Positions 1-10,124 of a stretch of DNA of 64,000 nucleotides are shown piece by piece. Each line of letters opens with the position of its first letter. Within the stretch, counting starts at the first letter, position 1. The DNA comes from Caulobacter sp. GTDB taxonomy: Bacteria > Pseudomonadota > Alphaproteobacteria > Caulobacterales > Caulobacteraceae. Made by a program: the position numbers and the translations under genes. The stretch covers positions 1 to 64,000 of the forward strand of contig JAIOXZ010000015.1 in assembly GCA_021741355.1 (NCBI GenBank), given 5' to 3'. The notes beneath the pieces were generated by a model. That model was not told the DNA's origin and did not search any database. It saw only the letters and a list, made by a program, of their open reading frames with translations.

Positions 1-862
1 CGGCGTCAGCGGCGCGGGCCGCGGCCGCGGGCGGCGCGGGCGGCGCCGGGGGTGCGGGCGGGTGCGGCGGCCGCACGAGGATCGACCGGCGGCAGGATCT
101 GACCTTCAGGCCGGCCGGCAGCTTCGTCCGCTCGTCGCCGCAGGCCTCGTCGAGCTGGTTCTGGCTGAGCCCGCGCGCGCCGCCGAGGTTGGCGTCGTTG
201 AGGATCGCGCCGTCCAGGCTCGCCCCTCTGAAATCCGCGCCGTCAAACACCGACCCGGTCAGCACCGCGCGGTCGAGCGAGGCGCCGCGGAACGAGGCCC
301 GGTCGAAGCGGGAGGCGGTGATCACCGCCCCGTCGAGCTCGGCGTTGGTGAAATTGGCGCGCTCGCCCTTCACATGCAGCAGCTTGGCGCGCGGCAGTTC
401 GGCGCCGTCGAAGCGAGCCGTGGTCAGGTTGGCGAACATCAGATTGACGCTCGGCAGCTCAGCGCCGGTGAGCGTCGCGCCGGTGAAGTTGGCCCGCATG
501 AAGTTGGCGGCGGGCGCCTCCAGCCCGTCGAGCCGGGCGCCGGTGAAGTCCGCGCCGGCGAAATCGCTGCCGGACATGGTCGCGCCCCGCAGGTCGGCAT
601 TGTTCAGCCGCGCCCGCTGGAAGCTGGAACCGATGAAGGTCGCGCCGCGCAGGTCGGCTCCGTCGAACCGGGCGTCGGCGAAGCTGGCGCCGGCGAACCG
701 GGCCCCGGTCAGGCGACGGCCGGAGAGATCGCATTTGCCGCAGCTGCCGCCAAAGGAGACCAGCCGCGCCACGTCACGGTCATCGACCATGGCGTTGGCC
801 TGTCCCACCAGCGCGAGGCTGGCCAGGATCAGGCTGGAGAAGGCGATCGCGAAACGGGTCAT
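1..862 (-). CDS. Exported pentapeptide-repeat protein (3' end outside window)
   Basis: The reading frame starts at ATG 862 and stays open to the left edge, so the C-terminus is missing; at least 286 codons are seen. It opens with a signal peptide (MTRFAIAFSSLILASLALVG). A CxxC-containing segment follows, and then about 30 pentapeptide units of the A(D/N)LxG type (ADLRGATFIGSSF, ANFTGATLTG), which fold as a right-handed quadrilateral beta helix in this family. After the repeats comes a segment LSQNQLDEACGDERTKLPAGL, closely matching the end of the neighbouring protein, and then a Pro/Ala-rich tail running off the window. Role unknown; export and a structural or protein-binding role are inferred. 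It lies 97 bases downstream of a shorter pentapeptide gene on the same strand, probably a diverged tandem duplicate. Confidence 0.8.
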   Translation of the reverse strand, partial: MTRFAIAFSSLILASLALVGQANAMVDDRDVARLVSFGGSCGKCDLSGRRLTGARFAGASFADARFDGADLRGATFIGSSFQRARLNNADLRGATMSGSDFAGADFTGARLDGLEAPAANFMRANFTGATLTGAELPSVNLMFANLTTARFDGAELPRAKLLHVKGERANFTNAELDGAVITASRFDRASFRGASLDRAVLTGSVFDGADFRGASLDGAILNDANLGGARGLSQNQLDEACGDERTKLPAGLKVRSCRRSILVRPPHPPAPPAPPAPPAAAARAADA

Positions 863-959
863 GGACCGTCGGGGCTTGCGGCTCGGAGGAGCCTGTTCGC
901 TATCGGGTTTGCCGCGCCGTGACGAGGAAGGCCACTTAAATCGCGGTAATGACTTGGGT

Positions 960-1448
960 TTAACGACACGCCGGTATGCGAAGTCCGGCCGGAAGGGTCG
1001 TCGCCGGGTCGCCACAGGCGCCGCTCAGCTGGCGCTGGGTCAGGCCCCGGGCCCGGCTCATTTCGGCGCCGGAGAAGTTCACGCCGGTCAGGGTCGCGCC
1101 GGCGAAGTTCGCGCCCTGGAGGTAGGCGCCGACGAAGGTGGCGTTGGTCAGATTGGCCCGCGTGAAGCTCACGCTTGAGAACACGCCGCCATAGGCGTTC
1201 ACGTCGCGCAGATCGGCGCCGGCGAAGCTGGTGCGGTTCATGATGGCCAGGCTGAGGTCCGCCTGGCGCAGGCGCGAGCCGGACAGGTTCAGGCCCTTGA
1301 GGCTGCGGTTCGACAGATCGGCCTGGAACAGGTTGCAGCGGGGGCAGCTCTCGCCGCGCTGGACGCGGGCGATCTGGCCGGCGTCCTGGGCGAGGGCCGG
1401 GGCGGCGACGACAAGGGCCAGCAGGCCAAGGGCGGCAAAGGGTCTCAT
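960..1448 (-). CDS. Exported pentapeptide-repeat protein, 162 aa
   Basis: Signal peptide (residues 1-20, ending APALAQ), then a short head with CPRC (CxxC), about 16 pentapeptide units (ANLTNATFVGAYL, ANFAGATLTGVNF), and a C-terminal signature LTQRQLSGACGDPATTLPAG. Both the CxxC head and the C-terminal signature recur in the adjacent downstream gene, so the two are tandem paralogues; this one lacks the Pro/Ala tail. Proteins of this architecture are common in Caulobacterales genomes but I know of no assigned function. The two Cys in the head and the Cys in the tail could form disulfides in the periplasm (inference). Likely the first gene of a two-gene unit. Confidence 0.85.
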   Translation of the reverse strand: MRPFAALGLLALVVAAPALAQDAGQIARVQRGESCPRCNLFQADLSNRSLKGLNLSGSRLRQADLSLAIMNRTSFAGADLRDVNAYGGVFSSVSFTRANLTNATFVGAYLQGANFAGATLTGVNFSGAEMSRARGLTQRQLSGACGDPATTLPAGLRIPACR

Positions 1449-1521
1449 GACGGCACGGCTTCTCTGCGAGGGTCCGGATTCACCCTTAACGCTGCAAGCT
1501 TAAGACCAGTTGAACCGATGA

Positions 1522-1621
1522 AGGGAGTAGGGCGTAGGGAGTAGGGAGTAGCCAGGAGGAGGCGCGGCGCTGGCGGCGTGCAAAGGCCGAACTACTCCCT
1601 ACTCCCTACTCCCTGCTCCCT
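1522..1621. repeat. Inverted repeat built of GGGAGTA 7-mers
   Basis: A roughly 30-base left arm (1522-1551) made of about four GGGAGTA-type heptamers faces a matching inverted right arm (1592-1621), with about 40 bases between. The right arm touches the stop codon of the NrdJ-like gene, so its transcript would end in a very long hairpin. Each arm is also a short tandem repeat, which makes the element prone to slippage. Confidence 0.8.
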
Positions 1622-4133
1622 AACTCGCGCCGCACGCGCCGCAGACGCCGCCGATGACCGCCAGGTCCCCGCAGGCGGGGCAGACGGCGGCGGCGCGTTG
1701 CTGGAGTTCGTCGGAGAGCTCGCCCTTGCGGCCGCCGAACGGCAGGAAGACCAGGTTGTCCGGCGCCGAGCCGCGCGCGAAGCCCTTCGAGATGAACTTC
1801 GACGCCGGCTGGGGCTCCTCCTGGAAGCCGAGCGCGTCGTCGTCGGCCTTGCCGCGGCCCAGGCCATCGGCGTTGAGCGCCTCGCCGTCGGCGTTGGCCA
1901 GGTCGTCGCGGCCCAGATAGCTGACGCCCAGTTCGCGGAACACATAGTCGAGGATCGAGGTGGCCGACTTGACCGAGTCGTTGCCCGTTACCGGCCCGGC
2001 GGGCTCGAACCGGGTGAAGACGAAGGCGTCGACGAACTCGTCGAGCGGCACGCCATATTGCAGGCCGATCGAGATCGAGATGGCGAAGTTGTTCATCAGG
2101 CTGCGGAAGGCCGCGCCTTCCTTGTGCATGTCGATGAAGATCTCGCCGAGCTCGCCGTCGTCGTACTCGCCGGTGTGCAGATAGACCTTGTGGCCGCCGA
2201 CGGCCGCCTTCTGGATGTAGCCCTTGCGGCGGTCGGGCAGCTTGCGGCGGGCGCGCTCGACCTCGACTTCCACGCGGCGTTCGACGACCCGCTCCTCGAT
2301 GATCGTCTCGGGCCGGGCGGCCTTGGGCGCCTCGGGTTCGGGCAGGGCGAGTGCGAAGTCGAGCGGGGCTGCGGCGCGCTGGAGGCGCACGGCGCCGACG
2401 CCGGCGGCCAGGGCTTCAGCGAGCGCCGCGCGGGCCTCCGCCAGGCCGGCGTCGAACGGCAGGGCGAGCGTGGTGATCCCGGCCGCGTCCGCGACAGCCT
2501 CGACGGCGGCAGTCATCGCCAGGCGGTCCGACAGCGAGGGGGCTGCGAAGATCGCCCGTTGGTCGGCCCCTAGCGCGTCATGGTCCGCCAGCCCGCCGGC
2601 GCCCAGCGCATGGCGTTCGGCGGCGGCGATCTGCACGGCGTCAAAGCCCGCGAAGGCAAGAGTGTCGAAGGCCGGGTCTTCCAGCGCTTCGGCCGGGGCG
2701 CCCAGGACGTCGCAGACGAAGCCGGCGCCGATCACGGCCGGGGTGAAGGCCTGGGGCAGGGTGCGGACGAAGGCCAGGCGGCTCTCGGCGGCGGTGATCT
2801 CGTGATCGGTCAGGCCGAGGGCATGGAGGTCCGCGTGGCCGATCCCCGGGGCGTCTTCGAGATTGCCCGCGCCGAGCGCATGCCGTCGCGCGGCGTCCAG
2901 ATCGGCGCCCAGCGTTGTCAGGCCGCGCAGGGCCGCCTCTGACAGCACCGGCACGATCTCGCCGTCGGCGGTCTCGGCATGGACCACGACGCCGCCGCAA
3001 GGCGCTGCGCCGAGGCTGACGCCGCCGAGCTTCAGCGACAGGTCGGGGTCGTCAAACGGCGCGATGAGCAGCGCGGGCAGGCCGGGCGTCTCGGCGTCGA
3101 GGGTCCGGGCGGCGGCGGCGACGGTCGACCAGACGGCGGCGGCCTGGGCCCTTGCATCCGGCGAGGACCAGGCCAGTCCGGCGGCCATCAGGCGTTCAGC
3201 CACGCCGGCCAGGGTCAGGCGCGGGGTCTCGCCATCGCCCGTGGAGAGCTTCAGCGCCAGCCCCGCGACGCGAACGGCGGCGGTCAGGTCGTCTGCGTCC
3301 GCCAGCAGGAAGGCGTTGACCGCCGCGTGCGGGCCCGCCGCCCCATTGCGGAGCGCCTCCGCCGTTGCGACGTCGCGGGCGAGCACCACCTGCCCGGTGC
3401 GCCAAGCCAGCGTCGCCGCGGGATCGACAGACTCCGCCGAGGCAATGGCCAGCAGCAGGGGTTGCGGCGGCGTCTCGACCCGCACGGACCCGGAATCCTC
3501 GCCGGCGAGGCCCAGGGCGATGGCGTCGGCGATCGCCGCGTCGTCGGCGCCGGCCAGTCGGGCGCGGTGCGCGGTGCGGGCGAGGGCGGGGTTGCCGGCC
3601 GGATCGGCGCAGGCGGCGGCGTCGCCCTCGCACCGTCGCACGGCGTCGGAGACCTCGTTGAGCCGCGCGGCCAGGGTCGTCGCGGCCTGTCCGGCCAGCG
3701 ATCGGCCCAGACAGTCTGAGGCGAACCGGTCGGCGACCAAGCGGAAGGCAGGATCGGCGACGGTGAGCGCCGGCCCGGCCTGGAACGCCTGGGCGCTCCG
3801 GCCGAACGCGACGGCGCCGGACGCCATCACGGCCGTGAGTTCGGCCTCAAACGCCAGCACGTCCGGGCGGCGCTCGAGAATCTTCTCGGCGGCGGCCCTG
3901 GCCGCGAGCTGGGCGGCGAACCGCGCCGGACCGCCGGCCAGCAGGGCCGCGCCATCAGCGTCGCCGGCGCATGTGAAGGGGGCCACTGTTTCGGCCCAGT
4001 CGAGCCAGGCCTCGACCCGCGCGTCGGTCCAGCCGCGCGGCGCCAGGACGCCGGTCAGGGAGTCGGCGGTCTCCACCGTGCGGAGCTCGACATCCGGCTG
4101 GGCGGCCCTCGCCAACCGCCTGGTGAAACGCAT
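1620..4133 (-). CDS. Degenerate NrdJ-like protein with TSCPD domain and zinc ribbon, 837 aa
   Basis: The C-terminal 230 residues match the tail of alphaproteobacterial class II (adenosylcobalamin) ribonucleotide reductases: a Glu/Arg/Val-rich linker, [13 protein letters not shown], the TSCPD domain ([38 protein letters not shown]), then ASKFISKG and a terminal CPACG...CGACG zinc ribbon. Residues about 410-560 still align in order with the NrdJ barrel ([18 protein letters not shown], then FVCDVLG), but the places where NrdJ carries CGTMT and FDCAN read HALGAGG and IFAAPS. I see no NPCxE-type catalytic loop. At 837 residues it is shorter than the roughly 1200-residue enzyme and very Ala-rich upstream. 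Catalysis is therefore unlikely; a scaffold or regulatory role is inference. Start chosen at ATG 4133; an in-frame GTG lies at 4154. Confidence 0.75.
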   Translation of the reverse strand: MRFTRRLARAAQPDVELRTVETADSLTGVLAPRGWTDARVEAWLDWAETVAPFTCAGDADGAALLAGGPARFAAQLAARAAAEKILERRPDVLAFEAELTAVMASGAVAFGRSAQAFQAGPALTVADPAFRLVADRFASDCLGRSLAGQAATTLAARLNEVSDAVRRCEGDAAACADPAGNPALARTAHRARLAGADDAAIADAIALGLAGEDSGSVRVETPPQPLLLAIASAESVDPAATLAWRTGQVVLARDVATAEALRNGAAGPHAAVNAFLLADADDLTAAVRVAGLALKLSTGDGETPRLTLAGVAERLMAAGLAWSSPDARAQAAAVWSTVAAAARTLDAETPGLPALLIAPFDDPDLSLKLGGVSLGAAPCGGVVVHAETADGEIVPVLSEAALRGLTTLGADLDAARRHALGAGNLEDAPGIGHADLHALGLTDHEITAAESRLAFVRTLPQAFTPAVIGAGFVCDVLGAPAEALEDPAFDTLAFAGFDAVQIAAAERHALGAGGLADHDALGADQRAIFAAPSLSDRLAMTAAVEAVADAAGITTLALPFDAGLAEARAALAEALAAGVGAVRLQRAAAPLDFALALPEPEAPKAARPETIIEERVVERRVEVEVERARRKLPDRRKGYIQKAAVGGHKVYLHTGEYDDGELGEIFIDMHKEGAAFRSLMNNFAISISIGLQYGVPLDEFVDAFVFTRFEPAGPVTGNDSVKSATSILDYVFRELGVSYLGRDDLANADGEALNADGLGRGKADDDALGFQEEPQPASKFISKGFARGSAPDNLVFLPFGGRKGELSDELQQRAAAVCPACGDLAVIGGVCGACGAS

Positions 4134-4325
4134 CGAACCGACTCTCCCACGCACCTGCGCGCAAGGCTAAAGTCCGGCCGGGTCACGGGCAATAGATATG
4201 GCGTGTGACATGGCGCCCATCCACAAGATGTTGCGTTGCGGGCGCGACCGGCGGCGCTGGACGGCGAAGGGCGGCGCGGCTATGGTCCCGGCGACCTCAA
4301 GACCTTGTCTTCAGCGGATTTTCGC

Positions 4326-4721
4326 GTGCTCAAAGCAATCTTCACCTGGTGGAACGGCGCCACGATCGGCCAGAAGTTCCACATCGGCCGGCGCGGCGTG
4401 TTCATCGGCCAGGACGAACTGGGCAACCGCTACTACGAGGCCCGGGACAACCGCGACAGCTACGACGACCGCAAGCGCCGCTGGGTGATCTACAACGGCT
4501 ACGCCGAGGCCTCGAAGGTCACGCCCGACTGGCACGGCTGGCTGCGCTATACCTTCGACGAGCCGCCCACGACCCATCCGCTGCCGCGTCGCGCCTGGGA
4601 AAAGGATCACCGTCCGAACCTGACCGGCACCGTCCACGCCTGGCGGCCCAAGGGCTCCATCGCCCAGGGCGGCGAACGCGACAAGGCCACCGGCGACTAC
4701 CTGCCCTGGAACCCCGAGTAG
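4326..4721 (+). CDS. NADH:ubiquinone oxidoreductase accessory subunit, NDUFA12 family
   Basis: The 131-residue protein has the family signature: an N-terminal FTWWNGATIGQKFHI, then GVFIGQDELGNRYYE, RRWVIYNG, VTPDWHGWLRY, and a C-terminal region ending in TGDYLPWNP. NDUFA12 (17.2 kDa, B17.2-like) proteins are supernumerary subunits on the matrix/cytoplasmic arm of complex I, conserved between alphaproteobacteria and mitochondria. GTG 4326 is chosen as start because it gives the usual family length; an upstream in-frame ATG at 4236 would add an unconserved 30-residue extension. It is followed after six bases by the DUF2155 gene, a neighbour arrangement typical of alphaproteobacteria. Confidence 0.9.
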   Translation: MLKAIFTWWNGATIGQKFHIGRRGVFIGQDELGNRYYEARDNRDSYDDRKRRWVIYNGYAEASKVTPDWHGWLRYTFDEPPTTHPLPRRAWEKDHRPNLTGTVHAWRPKGSIAQGGERDKATGDYLPWNPE

Positions 4722-4727
4722 CCACTG

Positions 4728-5336
4728 ATGAGGCTGAAGCTCTCTTTGCTGGCGGCGGTCGCCCTCGTGGGCGCGGCCGGGCTCGTTCAGGCGCAGCAGA
4801 CGCCCGCGCCTGGCGCCCCGGCGGTCGCGCCGGGTCCGGCGACGCCTGAAGCCGAAGAAGCCCCGCCCGCGCCCGTCGCGGCCCCGCCGCCACCGGCGCA
4901 GCCCGCCCCGACCGCGGCTGAAAAGCCCGTCACCAGCGCGACCAAGCCCAAGGCCGCCGCGATCGAGAAGCCGGCCGAGCCGACCCGCCGCAGCCGCTCC
5001 GGCGCCGCGATCATCCAGGCGATCGACAAGGTCACCGCCGAGACGCTGCGCTTCGAGGCGCCGATCGGCCAGCCGATCCGCTACAAGACCCTGGTCTTCA
5101 CCGTCCGCGCCTGTGAAACCAGCGCGCCGGACGAGGCCACGCCGGACTCGGCGGTCTACCTGACCATCGACTCACAGCCCAAGTCCCTGACAGGCCGCGC
5201 ACCGCCGCCGCCCAGGCAGGTGTTCCGGGGCTGGATGTTCGCTTCATCGCCGGGGCTCAACCCCCTGCAGCACCCGGTCTATGACGCCTGGCTGATCGCC
5301 TGCAGGGCGTCCGCGCCGGACTCCGCGAAGCGGTAG
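4728..5336 (+). CDS. Exported DUF2155 protein, 202 aa
   Basis: Signal peptide ([20 protein letters not shown], cut near AQA), a Pro/Ala-rich low-complexity spacer to about residue 90, then the conserved C-terminal DUF2155 domain: [58 protein letters not shown]. Two Cys in the domain could form a disulfide. The family is restricted to alphaproteobacteria and usually sits next to the NDUFA12 gene, as here; a periplasmic role is inferred but the biochemical function is unknown. Its last 58 bases overlap the 3' end of aat on the other strand. Confidence 0.85.
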   Translation: MRLKLSLLAAVALVGAAGLVQAQQTPAPGAPAVAPGPATPEAEEAPPAPVAAPPPPAQPAPTAAEKPVTSATKPKAAAIEKPAEPTRRSRSGAAIIQAIDKVTAETLRFEAPIGQPIRYKTLVFTVRACETSAPDEATPDSAVYLTIDSQPKSLTGRAPPPPRQVFRGWMFASSPGLNPLQHPVYDAWLIACRASAPDSAKR

Positions 5337-5929
5337 AAGTCGGCCGGCGCCTCGAGCGCCTCCGCCAGCAGCCGGCGATAGGCCGTCCGCGACATCTCCC
5401 TCGCGCCGAACTGCGCCAGATGGTCGGTCATGAACTGCGCGTCCAGAAGCCGGTAGCCGCCGACGATCAGCCGTCCGACCAGATGCACGAGCGCCACCTT
5501 GCTGGCGTCGCGGGCGGTGCTGAACATGCTCTCGCCGAAAAAGGCCCCGCCCAGCGACACGCCGTAGAGGCCGCCGACCAGAACCCCGTCCAGCCGGCAC
5601 TCGACGCTGTGGGCGCGGCCGCTGCGGTGCAGGCGCTCGTAGAGGGACTGGATCGGCCGGTTGATCCAGGTCTCCGGCCGGCCGGGCCTGGCCATCGCGC
5701 AGGCCTCGACCGTGCCGCTGAAGTCGGTGTCGACGCTGACGCTGAACCGGCCGGCGCGCACCGTCCGGGCGAGGCGGGCGGCCACATGGAAGCCGTTGAG
5801 CGGGATGACGCCGCGCCGTTGCGGATCGATCAGGAAGACCCGGTCATCCTCGCGGGCGTCGGCCATCGGAAACACGCCCCGGCGATAGCAGGCGACCAGT
5901 TCCTCAATGTCGAAAGCGTCGTGCGGCAT
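5279..5929 (-). CDS. aat: Leucyl/phenylalanyl-tRNA--protein transferase
   Basis: Transfers Leu or Phe from charged tRNA to the N-terminus of proteins with basic N-terminal residues, creating N-degrons for ClpAP. The sequence carries the family blocks in order: [118 protein letters not shown]. Its 216 residues are close to the family norm. It ends inside the DUF2155 gene on the opposite strand (58-base tail-to-tail overlap), and it lies downstream of accC on the same strand, with a palindromic element between. Confidence 0.95.
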   Translation of the reverse strand: MPHDAFDIEELVACYRRGVFPMADAREDDRVFLIDPQRRGVIPLNGFHVAARLARTVRAGRFSVSVDTDFSGTVEACAMARPGRPETWINRPIQSLYERLHRSGRAHSVECRLDGVLVGGLYGVSLGGAFFGESMFSTARDASKVALVHLVGRLIVGGYRLLDAQFMTDHLAQFGAREMSRTAYRRLLAEALEAPADFYRFAESGADALQAISQAS

Positions 5930-5961
5930 GGGGAAATGGTAGCAGAGTAGGGCGTCGTGTT

Positions 5962-6107
5962 TCCCTCCCCTTTATGGGGAGGGTGGTTCGGCATAGCCGG
6001 ACCGGGTGGGGAATGGCGCCGCATGGCATCAATCTTTCAGGATTGGCGTCCTGGTTCCCCACCCTGGCCGCTACGCGGCCTGTCCCTCCCCATAAAGGGG
6101 AGGGAGG
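5962..6107. repeat. Palindromic element, family A copy 1
   Basis: The two ends (5962-5986 and 6083-6107) are inverted copies of one another, and each is itself a hairpin of CCCTCCCC - TTTAT - GGGGAGGG type. The core contains GGGTGGGGA and CCCACCCT. The element lies between the accC stop (four bases from it) and the aat start. Same family as 26838-26981, 38198-38312 and 59099-59209. Confidence 0.9.
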
Positions 6108-6111
6108 AGCA

Positions 6112-7455
<1,344 letters not shown>

Positions 7456-7464
7456 GGCTCTGGC

Positions 7465-7977
7465 CTACTCGATGATGACCAGCGGCTCGCCGAACTCGAC
7501 GGGCTGGGCGTCAGACACCAGGATCTCGACGATCTTGCCGGCCTTCGGAGCCGGGATCGGGTTCATGGTCTTCATGGCTTCGACGATCAGCAGCGTCTGG
7601 CCCTGGGTCACGGTCTGGCCGACCTTGATGAACGGGTCGGAGCCGGGCGTCGCCTGCAGATAGATGGTGCCGACCATCGGGGACTTGATGGTCTCGCCGT
7701 TGTGCGTGGGGGCGGCCGGCGCGGCCTCGGCGGCGGGGGCCGCTGCGGCCACGGGGGCCGGGGCGGCGGCCATCGGCGCGGCGGCGACCTGGTGGGTCAT
7801 CGGCGCAGCCATGTGCTGGACCGTCACCTCACGGGCGACGCGGATTTTCAGACCGCCGCTCTCGACCTCGATCTCGGTCAGGCCGGTATCCTTGAGGATG
7901 TCGGCCAGCTTGCGCACCACGCGGGTGTCGATGGCCTGGGGATCGCCGGACTCGGAGGCGGCCTTGGGACTGGACAT
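7465..7977 (-). CDS. accB: Acetyl-CoA carboxylase, biotin carboxyl carrier protein
   Basis: Carries the biotin that shuttles the carboxyl group between AccC and the carboxyltransferase. N-terminal helix region (residues 15-50: RKLADILKDTGLTEIEVESG), an Ala/Pro-rich flexible linker (about 60-95), and the C-terminal biotinyl domain (SPMVGTIYLQATPGSDPFIKVGQ) with the biotinylation lysine in EAMKTMNPI. At 170 residues it is a normal length. Preceded by aroQ (22-base gap) and followed by accC (nine-base gap); the aroQ-accB-accC order is common in alphaproteobacteria. Confidence 0.96.
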   Translation of the reverse strand: MSSPKAASESGDPQAIDTRVVRKLADILKDTGLTEIEVESGGLKIRVAREVTVQHMAAPMTHQVAAAPMAAAPAPVAAAAPAAEAAPAAPTHNGETIKSPMVGTIYLQATPGSDPFIKVGQTVTQGQTLLIVEAMKTMNPIPAPKAGKIVEILVSDAQPVEFGEPLVIIE

Positions 7978-7999
7978 GAAGCGTTACCTTGTCTGCGGA

Positions 8000-8455
8000 T
8001 CAGGCCGAGGCGCCGGGGGCGCCGATCAGGCCGGCGGCGGCCTCGACCGCCAGTTCATAGCTGTTGCCGCCGAAGCCTGACACGACTCCCGTGGCCGCCA
8101 GCGACACATAGGTCTTCCTGCGAAACGTCTCCCGCGCCGCCGGATTCGACAGGTGGCATTCGATGATCGGTATAGCGAGAGTCTTCAGCGCGTCGAGCAG
8201 GGCCACGGAAGTGTGACCATAGCCCGCCGGGTTGATCACGAGCGCCGACGCCTCGATCCGGGCCTGCTGGACCCAGTCGATCAGTTCGCCCTCGTGGTTG
8301 GATTGCCGGAACACGACCGAGTAGCCGAGGCTCTTCGCCCGGGCTTCGCAGCGGGCCTGGATATCGGCCAGCGTCTCTCGTCCGTAGATCTCGGGCTCGC
8401 GGACCCCCAGAAGATTGAGGTTGGGTCCGCTCAGCACATGGATCGGTTTCGCCAT
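8000..8455 (-). CDS. aroQ: Type II 3-dehydroquinate dehydratase
   Basis: Catalyses the third step of the shikimate pathway, dehydrating 3-dehydroquinate to 3-dehydroshikimate. Motifs of the dodecameric type II enzyme are clear: [18 protein letters not shown] (with the catalytic Tyr), [34 protein letters not shown] and [15 protein letters not shown]. The 151-residue length is typical. It heads the aroQ-accB-accC cluster and is divergent from thiS, with 65 bases between the starts that must hold both promoters. Confidence 0.96.
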   Translation of the reverse strand: MAKPIHVLSGPNLNLLGVREPEIYGRETLADIQARCEARAKSLGYSVVFRQSNHEGELIDWVQQARIEASALVINPAGYGHTSVALLDALKTLAIPIIECHLSNPAARETFRRKTYVSLAATGVVSGFGGNSYELAVEAAAGLIGAPGASA

Positions 8456-8520
8456 CAGGCCCCGCCGTCGTTTCGGCGGCCCTTGTATCTTCGCCGGGCC
8501 GGGGTCACAAGCGCAGCGTC

Positions 8521-8721
8521 ATGCGCGTGCATATCAATGGTGAGGAACGGGTGCTCGAGCCGGTGGCCAATGTCGCCGAGCTGGTCGCCGCCCTGGGGCT
8601 CGAAACCCGCAAGGTGGCGGTCGAGCGGAACCTCGAAATCGTCCCGCGCAGCCTGCATGCCGCCACGCCCGTCCACGACGGCGACCGCTTCGAGATCGTG
8701 ACGTTTATCGGCGGGGGCTAG
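8521..8721 (+). CDS. thiS: Sulfur carrier protein ThiS
   Basis: A 66-residue ubiquitin-like beta-grasp protein with a C-terminal Gly-Gly (ends [10 protein letters not shown]), the residue that is adenylated and thiocarboxylated to donate sulfur to the thiazole of thiamine. Internal family features: [22 protein letters not shown] and [14 protein letters not shown]. Its partner thiazole synthase, usually adjacent, is 4.7 kb away at 13384 with unrelated genes between. No TPP riboswitch was recognised upstream; the 65-base gap to aroQ is too short for the usual leader. Confidence 0.9.
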   Translation: MRVHINGEERVLEPVANVAELVAALGLETRKVAVERNLEIVPRSLHAATPVHDGDRFEIVTFIGGG

Positions 8722-8948
8722 GCGGTTTCGCAAGATTTTCGAACGGGCGTTTCAGTAGAGCGGGAAATATTTCCTTGCCGCTCTCCCGTTTTCGTGAGAC
8801 GTCCCTGCCATCGAAGTTCGATCTGGCGCGGCCAGCCGTTTCGGAATTCCCTTCTGGGACATCTGAAGTAGCCTTCCAAAACCTCTGAGAATTTGATCAC
8901 GCAGCCGCATCTCGCGGGCTGAAATTTATGTCTGCAAGGCTACAAACT

Positions 8949-9161
8949 ATGGCTACCGGTACTGTTAAGTGGTTCAACGCGACCAAGGGCTTCGGCTTCA
9001 TCGCGCCTGACGCGGGCGGCGGCGACGTGTTCGTCCACATCTCGGCGGTTGAGCGTTCCTCGCTCGGCTCCATCCATGAAGGTCAGAAGCTCAACTATGA
9101 GCTCGAGCGCGACCAGCGCAGCGGCAAGACGTCCGCTGGCCAGCTGACGTCGGCCGACTGA
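8949..9161 (+). CDS. cspA: Cold-shock domain protein
   Basis: A 70-residue single-domain RNA-binding protein with RNP1 (KGFGFIAPD) and RNP2 (DVFVHISAV) on the OB fold, as in bacterial CspA proteins that melt mRNA secondary structure. The start is ATG 8949 (MATGTVKWFNATKG), the conserved N-terminus; an in-frame ATG 21 bases earlier would add seven unconserved residues. The 227-base upstream gap is relatively AT-rich compared with its surroundings and could hold a long structured leader as in cold-induced csp genes, but I cannot identify a cold box. A good intrinsic terminator follows at 9190. Confidence 0.93.
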   Translation: MATGTVKWFNATKGFGFIAPDAGGGDVFVHISAVERSSLGSIHEGQKLNYELERDQRSGKTSAGQLTSAD

Positions 9162-9189
9162 GGCTTTCAGCTTCATTCAGTTACTGATG

Positions 9190-9221
9190 ACGGGTCGGCT
9201 CACGCCGGCCCGTTTTCTTTT
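9190..9221 (+). terminator. Intrinsic terminator of the cold-shock gene
   Basis: A GC-rich stem ACGGGTCGGC / GCCGGCCCGT with a TCAC loop is followed directly by TTTCTTTTG. It begins 28 bases after the csp stop codon. This is one of the few hairpins in the window with a proper T-tract. Confidence 0.8.
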
Positions 9222-9358
9222 GTGCCCGTGTCATGGAACCCTTTGTGCTAGGGTGCGGGACGCTCCGTTGTGAGCCCTGCCGGCGACTCGCCCATCCGCC
9301 GTCCTGCCCGATCAGTGCGCCGTCCTTCGCGGCGCTGCGGGGGAGAAAGGCGAAGACC

Positions 9359-9613
9359 ATGAGCAGCCAACCCCGTCCCCTGCCCAAGCAGGATACGATC
9401 ATCGCCCTGCGCACGATTCTCGCCGACGCGGACGACAAGGGCGCCGACCGGGCCGGCCTGACCCTGCATCTGACCCACCGCGACGCCGCCCTGCTGAAGC
9501 GCAGCCCGTCCGTCGCGATGGAGGAAATCAGCTTCCTCGGCGGCGAAATGCGCTTCCTTGGCGTGAAGGTCGAAGTCGGCGACGTCACCGTCAGCGCCCT
9601 GGCCGGGCTGTAG
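9359..9613 (+). CDS. Small hypothetical protein, 84 aa
   Basis: Start ATG 9359 is supported by GGGAGAAAGG just upstream; an earlier in-frame ATG at 9233 would read into the terminator region. The protein (MSSQPRPLPKQDTIIALRT...) is soluble and mixed-charge, with a segment LTLHLTHRDAALLKRSPSV and a Gly-rich turn FLGGEMRFLGVKVEVG. There are no Cys, no membrane segment and no signal peptide. I do not recognise the family. Codon usage looks like the neighbours. Confidence 0.6.
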   Translation: MSSQPRPLPKQDTIIALRTILADADDKGADRAGLTLHLTHRDAALLKRSPSVAMEEISFLGGEMRFLGVKVEVGDVTVSALAGL

Positions 9614-9645
9614 GCCTCTCCGGATTTCAACGGCGGCTCCGTCCC

Positions 9646-9723
9646 GGGGACATGTACCTTTGGTACGTGTCCCCTAACAAGGCGGCCAGGTTTAGGGGAC
9701 ACGTACCTGCGGTACATGTCCCC
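9646..9723. repeat. Paired GGGGACA palindromes, family C (first pair)
   Basis: Two near-perfect hairpins, 9646-9674 and 9695-9723, each of the form GGGGACA(T/C)GTACC - GGTAC(G/A)TGTCCCC, separated by 20 bases. They begin 32 bases after the stop of the 84-aa gene. The pattern resembles paired REP palindromes mobilised by TnpA-REP proteins, but no such gene is in this window. Confidence 0.85.
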
Positions 9724-10124
9724 GGAGCACGGCTTTGCCGCTTCACGCTGCTTCCAGCTGAAGGTGGGGAGGTGGTGCGGAGCGCCCCGGCTGTCGCCGG
9801 ATGCGAGAGGGTGGTGCAGGGCAGGCTTGCGGCAGTCCGGTACGCTCCGCGATGTCCGTTTTGGCGGGAGCGTCGGTAGGCAGCCCTGTTGAGGCTTAGC
9901 CGACGCGGGCCCGGCGGGCGGGCCGGCGCGGTAGTGCCGGTCCCGATGACAGTCCGCTCGAACATCCTCCCCGCCGCCGCAAGGTCGCTGGCCTGGCGCC
10001 CTCCCCGTGCGGCGGGGATGGCTTGAGGATAGGCGCGGGCCCGAGGGGTGAGGCGCAGATTGTTCTGCGCTGTAGCGTATCGCGGGCGAAAGTGTGGAGT
10101 TTCAGTGCGTTGGGGGCGGAGATC
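9724..10124. other. Stretch without a supportable gene
   Basis: About 400 bases between the two family C repeat pairs. Frames that stay open here run through the palindromes and give Arg/Pro-rich nonsense with no recognisable domain. I see short GC-rich inverted segments (for example around 9945-10020) but no RNA gene or regulatory site that I can support. Confidence 0.6.

Noticed and set aside
8456-8520. TPP riboswitch before thiS
   Set aside because: The gap is 65 bases and shows no THI-box; too short for the usual structure.
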